NCBI RefSeq assembly: GCF_009769735.1
Contig: NZ_WSRO01000002.1
Coordinates: 4,042,001 to 4,106,000 of the forward strand
From: Streptomyces sp. BA2
GTDB taxonomy: Bacteria; Actinomycetota; Actinomycetes; Streptomycetales; Streptomycetaceae
Direction: 5' to 3'
Length of the DNA: 64,000 nucleotides
Position 1 is the stretch's first letter; the number at the start of each line of letters is the position of its first letter. A program made the position numbers and the translations under genes. The notes under the pieces are model-generated. The model was not told the origin of the DNA, did no database searches, and saw only the letters and a program-made list of their open reading frames with translations. Shown here one piece after another: positions 26,224-34,887 of the stretch.

Positions 26224-26967
26224 TCACAACACGTGCCGCACCCACACATTCGGCTCCACGTACACCGCGTACCCGCGCTCCGGCTCGCAGAGCACCGGCA
26301 CCAGCGCGCCCGGCACCTCGACGGGCCCCGCGGTGTCGAACGGCAGCCCGGTCCACTCCCGCCACTGCGCGAGCGAACCCGACACCGTCATCGACGCGTG
26401 CGCCACCTTGTCGATGGTGCCGCCCGCCCGCACGTGCACCCGCAGCCACGGGTCGGCGGGCAGTCCGTCGTCCCGCTTGCGCTGTGCGTACGTGTCGATC
26501 AGCTCGGCCGGTTCGAGGTGCTTGGCGTTCGGGCGGACCGGGGCGACGACTTCCGCGAAGCCACGCGCGCGTGCGTTCTCGCGCAGCGCGGTGAGCATCC
26601 GACCGGAGACACCCTGCCCGAGGTATTCCTTCGCCACCGTTATCTCGATCGCGCTCACCGTGTCGGGCTTCCTGCCGTGCCGCAGGTCGGAGAACGCCCA
26701 CAGCATGACCTGGTCCCAGCCGCCGTCCGGCAGCTCACCGCGCCCGGCGGCTCCCAGCGCGAACGGCACGCTGAACGCCTTGGCCGCGACCGTGCCCCGC
26801 TCGTCCGTGGCGACCAGGACGTACTCGGGGAGATCCTTGACGATCCGCCCGATCATCGACCACGCGATGGGGTCGTTCCCGATGAACTCCGGCCAGGTGT
26901 CGTCCATCTCCCAGAGGGGCCCGGCGAGTTCGGGCCGCTCGGCCAGCGTCGTGATCTTCAGGTCCAT
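26224..26967 (-). CDS. GNAT-fold N-acetyltransferase-like protein
   Basis: 247 residues (MDLKITTLAERPELAGPLWEM start). The acetyl-CoA loop region is VSAIEITVAKEYLGQGVSGRMLTALRENARARGF, a good Q/R-x-x-G-x-G/A motif. A long C-terminal extension (DPWLRVHVRAGGTIDKVAHASMTVSGSLAQWREWTGLPFD) is seen in the larger GNAT subfamily whose substrates are not known. It converges on the lipoprotein gene with a 33-base gap. Confidence 0.8.
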   Translation of the reverse strand: MDLKITTLAERPELAGPLWEMDDTWPEFIGNDPIAWSMIGRIVKDLPEYVLVATDERGTVAAKAFSVPFALGAAGRGELPDGGWDQVMLWAFSDLRHGRKPDTVSAIEITVAKEYLGQGVSGRMLTALRENARARGFAEVVAPVRPNAKHLEPAELIDTYAQRKRDDGLPADPWLRVHVRAGGTIDKVAHASMTVSGSLAQWREWTGLPFDTAGPVEVPGALVPVLCEPERGYAVYVEPNVWVRHVL

Positions 26968-27046
26968 GCCCCGGACGGTAGCGGGCGCGGACGGGCCTGT
27001 TAAGCCATTTTTCTGTACCTACGGGTACGTACGGACTGACCGGTCC

Positions 27047-27793
27047 TCAGCGCGCGTGGAACCGTCCGGGCGCCGCTGTCGAAGCGCCCCCGATCGGCAG
27101 CTTCTCCCGCGGGCAGTCCGACAGGACTCGCTTCATCGCGTCCCGTTCGGCGCCCGTCACCCACACCTCGTACTTCTTCTTCACGGCCACCTGCCGTGCC
27201 ACGTAGACACACCGATACCCCTTGTCCGGCGGCAACCACGTGGCCGTGTCCCCCTCCCCCTTGCCACGGTTGGGTCCCGCGTCGACCGCGAGGAGGTTGA
27301 GCGGGTCGTTGGCGAAGGCGATGCGCTTGCCAGGCTCCCACTTGCCCGCGCCCTTCTGCCAGGCGTCCGAGAGGGCGACGAGATGGTCGATGTCGACCTG
27401 GCTGCGCCCGCGCACGAACGTTACGTCCTTGCCGGTGTACGGGTCGGGCGAGAGCACACCGGACGACACCTCGCAGTCCCCGCCGTCGCGGTACTTCACG
27501 TCCTTGAGGTCGCGTTTGAGTATGTCATCGCGCGTCCCGCAACGGTTTGAGTCCGTGTCGGCCCAGGGGCTGCCGAAGCGGTCGCGGTCGTAACCGGTCT
27601 TGGGGGCGCGGCCCTTGACGGTGAGCGTGTCGACCGCGGCGAGCGCGGGGCCCGCCTTGGCGTCGGGTCCGGAGGGTCCTTCGGTCTTCTCCTCCAGGGA
27701 GCAGCCGGTGGCGACGAGCGCGAGCAGCAGCGCGGCCTGAACTCCCTTGCCGCTGCGGCGCGTTGGACGGACGCTCCCGCCACGACCGCTCAC
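27047..27793 (-). CDS. Secreted HNH (DUF1524-type) nuclease, probable lipoprotein
   Basis: 248 residues. GTG at 27793 overlaps the MOSC gene stop by 4 bases. Basic N-terminus and hydrophobic stretch (VQAALLLALVATGCSL) with a possible lipobox Cys near residue 31. The catalytic core is VDIDHLVALSDAWQKGA (Asp-His of the HNH fold), AFANDPLNLLAV and a C-terminal Lys/Tyr strand, as in DUF1524/GmrSD-C-type secreted nucleases. Conserved Cys residues (SNRCGT, GDCEVS, YRCVYV, SDCPRE) probably form disulfides. Acts outside the cytoplasm, likely scavenging nucleic acid. Why it is coupled to a MOSC protein is unclear. Confidence 0.84.
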   Translation of the reverse strand: MSGRGGSVRPTRRSGKGVQAALLLALVATGCSLEEKTEGPSGPDAKAGPALAAVDTLTVKGRAPKTGYDRDRFGSPWADTDSNRCGTRDDILKRDLKDVKYRDGGDCEVSSGVLSPDPYTGKDVTFVRGRSQVDIDHLVALSDAWQKGAGKWEPGKRIAFANDPLNLLAVDAGPNRGKGEGDTATWLPPDKGYRCVYVARQVAVKKKYEVWVTGAERDAMKRVLSDCPREKLPIGGASTAAPGRFHAR

Positions 27794-28479
27794 TGGACCG
27801 TCACCTCCGCGCCGAGCGCGAGCGTGCCGGGTGTCATGACGTCCGCGTACACGCCGATGGACATGCCGCGCGACGCGGTGAGCGTCTTGAGGATGCGGTT
27901 GTCGGCCGGGAGGCCGCGCTGGGCCTGGGTGGTCATGACGCAGCGTTCGATGCGCTCGACGACGCGCAGGCGCGGGCCGTCACCGAAGGCGATCTCCCGG
28001 CCGACCCAGTCCTCCTCGATCCACGGCTCGTCGGTCTCGACCACGATGTTCTTGCGCAGCCTGCGTACGTCGACGGGGTCGGAGTCGCCGAGCAGCTCGC
28101 CGAGCGCGCGCAGCGAAGCGGTGCCGACGAGGGAGACGGCGCCCGCGTCCTGATGGCTCACCTCGTCCTCGCGCGCCAAGTCCACGCCCGCGCCGAAGAG
28201 TTCGGCGATCCGGGGGTCGCCAGGACGCAGCGTCTCGCCGTCCGGCGTGGTGATGACGGGGTCGTCACCCTCGAACACGGCGTCGTACTCCAGCATCCCC
28301 GGGGTCCGCCGGAACCGGCGGCTATTCTTGCCGCTCCCCAGCTTCCCGTCCTCGTACCGCAGGGCCCACAGCCGGTCACCGGCCACGCCCCGCTCGTCGA
28401 GCACGAGCCGCTCGCGCTCCTCCCCCAGCATCGACTTCACCGGAAAACAGACGAGCCCCACAACAGCCCCAAGCCCCAC
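27790..28479 (-). CDS. MOSC domain protein
   Basis: 229 residues from GTG 28479 (GAGGGGAAG upstream); longer in-frame starts up to 28542 run into a tandem repeat and are less likely. MOSC_N beta-barrel (VVGLVCFPVKSMLGEERERLVLDERGVAGDRLWALR) followed by the MOSC domain (VSLVGTASLRALGELL and VDVRRLRKNIVVET) with the conserved Cys in RVVERIERCVMTTQAQRG. MOSC proteins handle sulfur carried on molybdenum cofactor or act as reductase modules. No partner reductase is visible. It overlaps the secreted nuclease gene. Confidence 0.88.
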   Translation of the reverse strand: MGLGAVVGLVCFPVKSMLGEERERLVLDERGVAGDRLWALRYEDGKLGSGKNSRRFRRTPGMLEYDAVFEGDDPVITTPDGETLRPGDPRIAELFGAGVDLAREDEVSHQDAGAVSLVGTASLRALGELLGDSDPVDVRRLRKNIVVETDEPWIEEDWVGREIAFGDGPRLRVVERIERCVMTTQAQRGLPADNRILKTLTASRGMSIGVYADVMTPGTLALGAEVTVQ

Positions 28480-28503
28480 GGCGCTTCCCCTCCCCTGGTC
28501 CAC

Positions 28504-28545
28504 ATGCTCGGCCCACACGCTCGGCCCACACGCTTGGCCCACACG
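28504..28545. repeat. 13-bp tandem repeat, three copies
   Basis: Three consecutive near-identical copies of CTCGGCCCACACG (the third with T in place of C) in the region upstream of the MOSC gene and divergent from the NTF2-like gene. Confidence 0.75.
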
Positions 28546-28663
28546 TTTACGTCTCTCCCCGCCACCGTATTACCCCCGGCATTACCTCCGGCGTAATCGA
28601 CCCCTCGCCCGGCCTGCGGAAGCATCAACGGCACACGCAAGGACGCCGACCGAGGAGTACGAC

Positions 28664-29107
28664 ATGACCGCCACGCCTTCCAGCCCTACCAACGCCGCCA
28701 CCACCGAAGACGCCACCCGCGCCGGCGTCCAGGCCTTCCTGCAGTGCAGGCTCGCGGGTGACACCGACGGCCTCACCGCCCTCTTCGCCGACAAGGTCGA
28801 CTGGCTGCTGGCCGAGAACCCGGGCGTGCCGTGGATCCGGCCGCGGTCCACCGCCGCCGAGTGCGCGGCCCAGGCCGCCGAACTCGCCGCGCACACCGTG
28901 CCGGAGAAGGCCGGGGCCACCGTCGACACGATGCTCGTCGACGGCGCGGACGCCGTGATCTTCGGTCGGCTCTGGGGCACCGTGCGGGCCACCGGCAAAT
29001 CCTTCGAGGGCCCCTTCGTGCTGCGGCTGACCGTCGAGGACGGCCGGATCACGCGGCACCACCTCTACGAGAACAGCCGGTCGATCGCCGACGCCTGCAC
29101 CCCGTGA
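28664..29107 (+). CDS. NTF2-like (SnoaL-type) protein
   Basis: 147 residues. ATG 28664 behind GAGGAG. The cone-shaped NTF2 fold is suggested by VQAFLQCRLAGDTDGLTALFADKVDWLLAENPG, WGTVRATGKSFEGPFVLRLTVEDGRITRHHLYEN and the length. Members include polyketide cyclases, ketosteroid isomerases and orphan proteins. No catalytic assignment is possible here. Transcribed away from the MOSC operon. Confidence 0.82.
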   Translation: MTATPSSPTNAATTEDATRAGVQAFLQCRLAGDTDGLTALFADKVDWLLAENPGVPWIRPRSTAAECAAQAAELAAHTVPEKAGATVDTMLVDGADAVIFGRLWGTVRATGKSFEGPFVLRLTVEDGRITRHHLYENSRSIADACTP

Positions 29108-29229
29108 CCGGCCGAAATAGGTTCACATGACTTGGTCAAACGAACAAGTGCCGTCTACCGTCACAACAGGGAGCCAATAGCCCTCCACTAGGACATGGGC
29201 AGCCAGAGCTGCGGAAACAGGTGGTCATC

Positions 29230-29982
29230 GTGCAGAGCACCCAGCGCACCCGGGCCTCCGGGAACTCCGGGAACGCCATGAACTCCCGGAACTCCAGGAA
29301 CTCCAGGACGTCTCCGGACCCCGCCGTCACGGTGCGACCCGCCGTGCCCGCCGACCTCGACTTCGTCGTCCAGGTCATGGAGACCGCCGCCACGTCCCAC
29401 CTGGACCGCTGCTGCTGGGAGCCGCTCCTCGGGGAGCGCACCGAGGTCACCCGGAAGATCCTGCGCACGCTCGCGCTCTCGCCCCGCACGCACTGGTGCC
29501 ACCTGTCCCGCTTCTGGGTGGCGGAGGCGCCGGGTGACGCGGGCCCCCGCCCGGTGGGGGCCCTCGCCGCCTACGACCCCGCGACCGACGGGCACGCCGC
29601 GATCGGCGAGCAGTGCGCCGCCCTCGCCGCGACCGCCGACTGGCCCGGCACGGCCGCCTTCGAGGACGTGTACGAGCGCCAGCAGATCTTCGAGTCCTGT
29701 CTGCCCGCGGACTACGCCGGCTCCTGGGGGATCGAGAACGTCGCCGTCGTCCCCGAGTTCCGGGGCACCGGCGTCGTCGAAGCCCTGCTCGACCACGCCC
29801 TGGACCTGGGGCGCGAGCAGGGCTACGCCTGCGCGCAGGTCCTCTGCCTCAACGGCAACGCGCGGGCCCAACGCACCTGGGAGCGCGCCGGGTTCGAGGT
29901 GCGGGCCGACTACCGGGGGCGGGAGTTCGAGGCGCTGATGGGCGCGCCCGGCCTCAAGCTCCTGGTACGGGAGTACGCGTAA
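29230..29982 (+). CDS. GNAT family N-acetyltransferase
   Basis: About 250 residues. GTG 29230 (AGGTGG upstream) or 29221 could be the start. After a low-complexity Asn/Ser/Arg stretch made by short DNA repeats (NSGNAMNSRNSRNSR), the GNAT domain begins at VTVRPAVPADLDFVVQVMETA. The acetyl-CoA-binding segment is IENVAVVPEFRGTGVVEALLDHALDLGREQGY, and the C-terminal LNGNARAQRTWERAGFEVRADYR is typical. Substrate unknown. Confidence 0.88.
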   Translation: MQSTQRTRASGNSGNAMNSRNSRNSRTSPDPAVTVRPAVPADLDFVVQVMETAATSHLDRCCWEPLLGERTEVTRKILRTLALSPRTHWCHLSRFWVAEAPGDAGPRPVGALAAYDPATDGHAAIGEQCAALAATADWPGTAAFEDVYERQQIFESCLPADYAGSWGIENVAVVPEFRGTGVVEALLDHALDLGREQGYACAQVLCLNGNARAQRTWERAGFEVRADYRGREFEALMGAPGLKLLVREYA

Positions 29983-30025
29983 CCCCGCACGTAGCCCAGC
30001 GCGTAACCCCGCTCTCTGGCCGCTC

Positions 30026-30781
30026 CTACTTCGCGCGCGTGAGGTTCAGCGTCGCCTCCAGCAGGCGCTCCAGATCGGCCGCGGAGTCCGCGTCCGCCGC
30101 CGAGTCCCCCTTGCCGTCCCCCATCACCAGGTGCCGGAGCGAGAGCCCGTCGAAGCCCTGGAGGAAGAAGCGGGCCACGACGAGGGGTTCGGCGGCGTGG
30201 ACGCCGTCCGTCAGGGCGAGGACGTCCGCGATGAGGTCCGCCGCCGTCTCCTCCAGGTCGCGCTGGTGGCGGCGGAGCAGCTCGTGCAGATCGGGGTTGC
30301 GCACGGCGTACGTGGTCAGCTCGGTGAAGAGCCGGAAGCGGCCGGGCTGTTCGCGGAGCGCCTGCCAGAGCGCCTCGGCCATCCGGCGCATGGACCGCTC
30401 GAAGTCGGCGGGGCCCTCCTGGCCGGCCTGCCCCTCCTGGCCGGCCTGCCCCTCCTGGCCGGCCTGCCCCTCCTGGCCGGCCTGCCCCTCCTGGCCGGCC
30501 TGCCCCTCCTGGCCGGCCTGCCCCTCCTGGCCGGCCTGCCCCTGCTGTTCGGCGGGGCCGGCGCCGCGGACCAGCTCGACGAGCTCCACGGTCATCTGCT
30601 CGATGACCGCGCGGTAGAGATCGCGCTTGGTGCCGAAGGTGTAGTGAACCGTCGCCTGCGCCACGCCCAGCTCGGCGGCGATGGCGCGGGTGGATCCGGC
30701 GTCGACGCCCTCGCGGGCCATCAGCTCGATGGCGGCTTGGACGAGTTGCGGACGCCGCTCGGCGGCGGGGATGTGTGCCAT
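30026..30781 (-). CDS. TetR family regulator with an 18-bp minisatellite-encoded linker
   Basis: 251 residues. The N-terminal DNA-binding domain (about 5-52) reads RRPQLVQAAIELMAREGVDAGSTRAIAAELGVAQATVHYTFGTKRDLYRAVI. The C-terminal ligand/dimer domain starts at about 125 (MRRMAEALWQALREQPGRFRLFTELT). Between them seven copies of a six-residue unit (GQAGQE) make a flexible linker not usual in the family. The gene is divergent from the MMPL transporter, and an inverted repeat overlaps that promoter, so it probably represses the transporter. Confidence 0.9.
   Translation of the reverse strand: MAHIPAAERRPQLVQAAIELMAREGVDAGSTRAIAAELGVAQATVHYTFGTKRDLYRAVIEQMTVELVELVRGAGPAEQQGQAGQEGQAGQEGQAGQEGQAGQEGQAGQEGQAGQEGQAGQEGPADFERSMRRMAEALWQALREQPGRFRLFTELTTYAVRNPDLHELLRRHQRDLEETAADLIADVLALTDGVHAAEPLVVARFFLQGFDGLSLRHLVMGDGKGDSAADADSAADLERLLEATLNLTRAK
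30416..30541. repeat. 18-bp tandem repeat (seven copies) inside the TetR gene
   Basis: Seven identical copies of CTCCTGGCCGGCCTGCCC on the plus strand, in frame with the TetR gene on the minus strand (six residues per unit). Perfect identity suggests recent expansion and likely copy-number variation between strains. Confidence 0.95.
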
Positions 30782-30813
30782 GGCCCCAGAGTATCGGTGA
30801 GAGCGACTCAATC

Positions 30814-30847
30814 AGTCGACCCTGACGTACGACTTCGTCGGTCGACT
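30814..30847. promoter_or_regulatory. Putative TetR operator
   Basis: Perfect 8-bp inverted repeat AGTCGACC (30814-30821) / GGTCGACT (30840-30847) with an 18-base spacer in the divergent gap between the TetR and MMPL genes. The right arm abuts the -35 of the transporter promoter. Confidence 0.6.
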
Positions 30848-30876
30848 TTGTCAGGTGACCAACTTACGCGTATGGT
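30848..30876 (+). promoter_or_regulatory. Promoter of the MMPL transporter gene
   Basis: TTGTCA (30848-30853), 17-base spacer, TATGGT (30871-30876), about 90 bases before the start codon. Confidence 0.65.
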
Positions 30877-30964
30877 GGTCGCCGTAGGCAGGCGAAGGGG
30901 CTGTTCTCCCGGCCCCGCGCCACGTACGCACCCCGTGTGACCCCGTGTGATGGAGGCACCTCCC

Positions 30965-33280
30965 ATGGCCCTGCTCCTCTACCGACTGGCCGGGCTCTGC
31001 TATCGGCGCCGCCATGCCGTGGTGGCCGTCTGGCTCGTCCTGCTGCTCGCGGTCGGCGGGCTCGCCGCTGCCTTCTCCGGCAAGACCACCGACGAGTTCC
31101 GGGTGCCGGGCACCGAGGCACAGACCACCATCGACCGCATCTCGGACCGCCTTCCCGAGTACGCGAACGCTTCGGCGCAGGTCGTCTTCGCCGCCCCCGA
31201 GGGGCAGTCGCTCACCACGCCCGAGCGGCGCGAGGCGGTCTCCGCCGCCGCGGCGGCCATCGGCAAGGCGGACGGCGTGGCCCAGGTGATCGAGCCGTTC
31301 TCCGCGCAGGCGGTGTCCAAGGACGGCCGGATCGCCCTCACCCAGGTGGTGTTCGACACCCGCCTGCACGACCTCGGCGACGGGCCGCGCGACGCGGTGC
31401 GCGAGGCCACCGAGAGCGCCGAAAAGGCGGGCCTCCAGGTCGAGTTCGGCGGTGATGCCTACACGCCGACGGTGACGGTGGAGGGCGGCGAGGTCATCGG
31501 CGTAGGCGTCGCGGTGCTCGTCCTGCTCATCACCTTCGGCTCGATGCTCGCGGCCGGCCTTCCGCTGCTCAGCGCCCTGGTCGGCGTGGGCCTCGGCATG
31601 GCGGGCCTGCTCGCGCTCACCGGCTCGTACGACATCATCTCCACGGCGCCCGTGCTCGCCCTGATGATCGGCATGGCGGTCGGCATCGACTACGCCCTGT
31701 TCATCGTGTCCCGCCACCGGCAGAACCTCGCCGAGGGCATGGAGCCGCGGGAAGCGGCGTCGCGGGCGGGCGGCACGGCGGGCAGCGCCGTGGTCTTCGC
31801 CGGGGCGACCGTGGTCGTGGCGCTCGCCGGGCTCGCGGTGGCCGGGGTGCCGTTCCTGACCGTGATGGGTCTGTCGGCGGCCGGTGCCGTGATCATCGCC
31901 ATGCTGATCGCCGTCACGCTGCTGCCCGCCCTCTTCGGATACGCGGGCCGCTCGGTCGACCGTCTGCGCCTGCCGGGACTCGGCGGCGGCAAGAAGAAGC
32001 CGGGCAGCGGGAAGCCGTCGGCGGGCGAGCGCTGGGTGCGCGGTGTCGCGCGGCGCCCCGTCCTCGTACTCATCGCCTGCCTGGTCGGCATCGGGGCACT
32101 GGCCATCCCCGCGAAGGATCTGCGGCTCGGTCTCCCCGGCAACGGGTCCTACCCCGAGAGCACCTCGGCACGCCAGGCGTACGACCTGGTCAGCGAGGGA
32201 TTCGGGCAGGGGTTCAACGGGCCGCTCATCGCGGTCGCGGAGGCAAAGGGGGCGGGCGCCCCGCTCTCCGAGGACGGCGTCAAGCAACTCGCCCAGAAAC
32301 TCGGCCAGTTGCCCGGCGTCTCGACGCTCCTCCCGCCGTCGGTCGACAAGTCGGGACAGCTCGCCGCGATCCCCGTGATCCCCAAGGGCGGCCCGGATTC
32401 CCAGGCCACCGAGGACCTCGTCGCGGACATCAGGGGCGAGGGCGAGCGCACGGCGGACGACGCCGGGATGAAGCTCACCGTCACCGGCACCACCGCGGCC
32501 AACATCGACGTGTCGAAGAAGCTGAGCGACGCGCTCGCGCCGTTCATCGCGGTGATCGTCGGCATCTCGCTCATCCTGCTCGCGCTGGCGTTCCGCTCGC
32601 TGCTCGTCCCGCTCAAGGCCGTGGTCGGCTTCCTGCTGAGCATCGCGGGGTCCGCCGGAGCGGTGGTGGCGGTCTACCAGTGGGGCTGGCTCTCGGACTT
32701 CATCGCGGTGCCGAAGGTGGGGCCGGTGGTGAGCTTCCTGCCGATCCTCCTGATCGGGGTGCTCTTCGGGCTCGCCATGGACTACGAGTTGTTCCTCGTC
32801 TCCCGTATGAAGGAGGAGAGTTCACGCGGGGCTGCCCCGAAGGACGCGGTGATCGCCGGGTTCCGGGACGGTTCGCGTGTGGTGGTGGCCGCCGCGCTGA
32901 TCATGATCTCGGTCTTCGCCGGATTCGTCATCGGCCACGATCCGATCGTGCAGCCGATCGGGTTCGCGCTCGCCGTCGGCGTGTTCATCGACGCCTTCGT
33001 GGTGCGGATGGCGCTGGTCCCCGCCGTCATGATCCTGCTCGGCAAGTCCGCCTGGTGGTTCCCGCGCTTCCTGGAGCGGACCGTGCCGCACGTCGACATG
33101 GAGGGCGAGCGGCTCTCGGCGCAGCTTGCGGGCGACGCCACCGCCGGGGCGAAGCAGGACGCCGTGACCGATGAGACCGACGACGGCCTGGTCGACAGTC
33201 ACGCGGGCGGCGGCGACGGCTCCGTCGCGGACCGCTCAGCGGACCGCTCCCTCACAGAACGGCGTGGGGCCGGCAAGTGA
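30965..33280 (+). CDS. MMPL family transporter (RND superfamily, ActII-3-like)
   Basis: 771 residues, ATG 30965 with GGAGG 8 bases upstream. Two repeats, each with one helix, an extracytoplasmic domain and five more helices. The first repeat has GVAVLVLLITFGSMLAAGLPL and GIDYALFIVSRHRQNLAEG (the proton-relay region); the second has ISLILLALAFRSLLVPLKAV and AMDYELFLVSRMKEE. C-terminal tail Asp/Ser-rich. Exports lipids or hydrophobic metabolites by proton motive force. The divergent TetR neighbour is the likely regulator. It could export the product of the biosynthetic island next door, but that is only by position. Confidence 0.92.
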   Translation: MALLLYRLAGLCYRRRHAVVAVWLVLLLAVGGLAAAFSGKTTDEFRVPGTEAQTTIDRISDRLPEYANASAQVVFAAPEGQSLTTPERREAVSAAAAAIGKADGVAQVIEPFSAQAVSKDGRIALTQVVFDTRLHDLGDGPRDAVREATESAEKAGLQVEFGGDAYTPTVTVEGGEVIGVGVAVLVLLITFGSMLAAGLPLLSALVGVGLGMAGLLALTGSYDIISTAPVLALMIGMAVGIDYALFIVSRHRQNLAEGMEPREAASRAGGTAGSAVVFAGATVVVALAGLAVAGVPFLTVMGLSAAGAVIIAMLIAVTLLPALFGYAGRSVDRLRLPGLGGGKKKPGSGKPSAGERWVRGVARRPVLVLIACLVGIGALAIPAKDLRLGLPGNGSYPESTSARQAYDLVSEGFGQGFNGPLIAVAEAKGAGAPLSEDGVKQLAQKLGQLPGVSTLLPPSVDKSGQLAAIPVIPKGGPDSQATEDLVADIRGEGERTADDAGMKLTVTGTTAANIDVSKKLSDALAPFIAVIVGISLILLALAFRSLLVPLKAVVGFLLSIAGSAGAVVAVYQWGWLSDFIAVPKVGPVVSFLPILLIGVLFGLAMDYELFLVSRMKEESSRGAAPKDAVIAGFRDGSRVVVAAALIMISVFAGFVIGHDPIVQPIGFALAVGVFIDAFVVRMALVPAVMILLGKSAWWFPRFLERTVPHVDMEGERLSAQLAGDATAGAKQDAVTDETDDGLVDSHAGGGDGSVADRSADRSLTERRGAGK

Positions 33281-33300
33281 CCCGTCCCCACGCACCGCGT

Positions 33301-33342
33301 CCGGTTCCGGGCAACACCATTCCCCCGTCGCCCCGGAACCGG
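33301..33342. terminator. Hairpin between convergent MMPL and reductase genes
   Basis: 11-bp arms CCGGTTCCGGG (33301-33311) and CCCGGAACCGG (33332-33342) with a 20-base loop. It lies between the two stop codons. Confidence 0.65.
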
Positions 33343-33348
33343 TCGGGC

Positions 33349-33382
33349 TTGGGCCGGCTACGCGCCCGCGTCGCCGGCCCAA
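33349..33382. terminator. Second hairpin, overlapping the reductase stop codon
   Basis: Arms TTGGGCCGGC (33349-33358) and GCCGGCCCAA (33373-33382), perfect 10-bp stem. It covers the last codons of the minus-strand gene. Confidence 0.5.
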
Positions 33383-34428
33383 GCCGTCAGGCCGTGCGCG
33401 GCCAGTGCCTCGGGCACCTCCGCGAGGCCCGCCGCCTCCTCGATGTGGTGGACGCCGGTGGGCACTTGACCCTCGTACACCCGCGCCGCGACCTCCGCCG
33501 CGGTGAGCCCGGTGAAGCGGGACTGCGACGTGGCGGTCAGGGCCCGCGTCGCCCGGCGCCCGCCCCGGTGCGCGTCGACCCGCACCGCGAACCGGTCGCC
33601 GCCCAGATGGATGCGGGTGAGCGAGGCAGTGAGCGCCCCGTCGAGCCGGGCCCGGCGCGCGGCCCTGAAGACCCCCGCCCTGCGCAGCCCGAACAGCAGG
33701 CCGGTCAGCGCGCCGGAGTCGAGGCCGAGCCGGGTGGTGACGTCCGGGACCCCGAGGGTGCGGCGCAGGGTGTGCTGGTCGGAGAAGGGGAACGGATGGT
33801 GGCTGCGCTCCCGGCCCGGCGGCCAGGTCGCCACCCGCAGCGGCCGCGCCCCGCCCGTCCCCCCGTCCATGAGCTGGGCCACGGTCCAGCGCACCGCGTC
33901 CTTGCCGTGGGCCTCGCCCGCCCCGAGGACGACGGAGATGTCGAGGCGTTCGGCGCCGCCGACGTCGTCGGCCGCCCGGCGGGCCAGCAGGTTGGTCAGG
34001 CCGGGGGCGACTCCGACGCTGAGCACGGCGGTCGCATCCCGCTCACGGGCGAGGGCGTCGTGCCGCTCGACCTCGGTGATCAGCGCATGGGTCGCGGTGA
34101 CGTCGACCAGACCGATGCCCCGCTCGAAGAGCAGCCGCGCGGGATGCGCGGCCGGGGTGCGGGGCTCGACGCAGAGCACCACGAGGGATACGCCCTCCAG
34201 CGCCTGTTCCAGTGAGGCGGGGTCGGCGAGGTCGACGCGCGCGGGGAGCAGGGTGCCGCCGCTGCCCGCGGCGAGTTCGGCGGCGCGGGCCCGGTCGCGG
34301 CCGGCGACGATCACCCGCCCCGGCAGCCTCGCCGCGAGGTCGAGCGCGGCGGTCCTGCCCACGGCCCCGTAGCCGCCGAGCACCAGAATATTCCCGTCCT
34401 GCTTCTTCGATTTCGTTAAATTCTGCAT
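33358..34428 (-). CDS. Saccharopine dehydrogenase-like NAD(P)-dependent oxidoreductase, bldA-dependent
   Basis: 356 residues. An N-terminal Rossmann fold (NILVLGGYGAVGRTAALDLAARLPGRVIVAGRD, about 13-46) begins after a short lysine-rich start. The rest has the saccharopine dehydrogenase/trans-acting enoyl reductase pattern (LVVLCVEPRTPAAHPARLLFERGIGLVDVTA). Codon 4 is TTA, the rare codon read only by bldA, within an AT-rich 5' end. The gene is divergent from a PigD-like/PigE-like operon. Members of this family reduce C=N or C=C bonds. A role in reducing a cyclic imine made by the neighbours is an inference. It converges on the MMPL gene. Confidence 0.85.
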   Translation of the reverse strand: MQNLTKSKKQDGNILVLGGYGAVGRTAALDLAARLPGRVIVAGRDRARAAELAAGSGGTLLPARVDLADPASLEQALEGVSLVVLCVEPRTPAAHPARLLFERGIGLVDVTATHALITEVERHDALARERDATAVLSVGVAPGLTNLLARRAADDVGGAERLDISVVLGAGEAHGKDAVRWTVAQLMDGGTGGARPLRVATWPPGRERSHHPFPFSDQHTLRRTLGVPDVTTRLGLDSGALTGLLFGLRRAGVFRAARRARLDGALTASLTRIHLGGDRFAVRVDAHRGGRRATRALTATSQSRFTGLTAAEVAARVYEGQVPTGVHHIEEAAGLAEVPEALAAHGLTAWAGDAGA

Positions 34429-34887
34429 GACCCAATGAAATCAATTGGACGCGTGCCGAAGCAAGCGTTGACATCAATTCCGGATTACCAGACACCGAAC
34501 AGATTTCAACTTTCGCCCCCATCGCCGGATTGCGTGACCCGCATCACGCGACGCGTCCATTGATCTGCTTGACCCGAACAACTTCGCTGCTGAATGATGA
34601 CACTTGAACCAGAAAACCGGGCAACGAGGCCCGGCTACGTTCGACAACGGGGGCCCCACATGTGTCAGTTCATCATCGCCGAGTCGTAGACCACGACTGA
34701 GGGCGATTCCTCAACTTCTCTCAAGGTTTCTGCATAAGTGCAGGTCAAGCACGAGCTTGGCCTAGTTTGCGATGCCTTGATTCAGGCTTTACGCCTTCCT
34801 TGCCATACCCTCGCACGAGGTCTTCACATGTGCGACTGAAGGCCTTTGCGATGCCCTTTTCCGTTTACCCGTATGGGAGCAGCAAAG
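34429..34887. other. AT-richer divergent promoter region of the biosynthetic island
   Basis: About 460 bases between two divergent start codons, visibly lower in GC than its surroundings. It must hold both promoters. On the minus strand TTGAAA followed 16 bases later by TAATCC is one candidate for the reductase gene. A direct repeat, TTTGCGATGCC, occurs at 34766-34776 and 34845-34855, 79 bases apart. No gene is supported here. Confidence 0.55.

Noticed and set aside
34429..34887. Gamma-butyrolactone receptor (ARE) site
   Set aside because: I searched for the expected palindrome by eye and saw only a short direct repeat.
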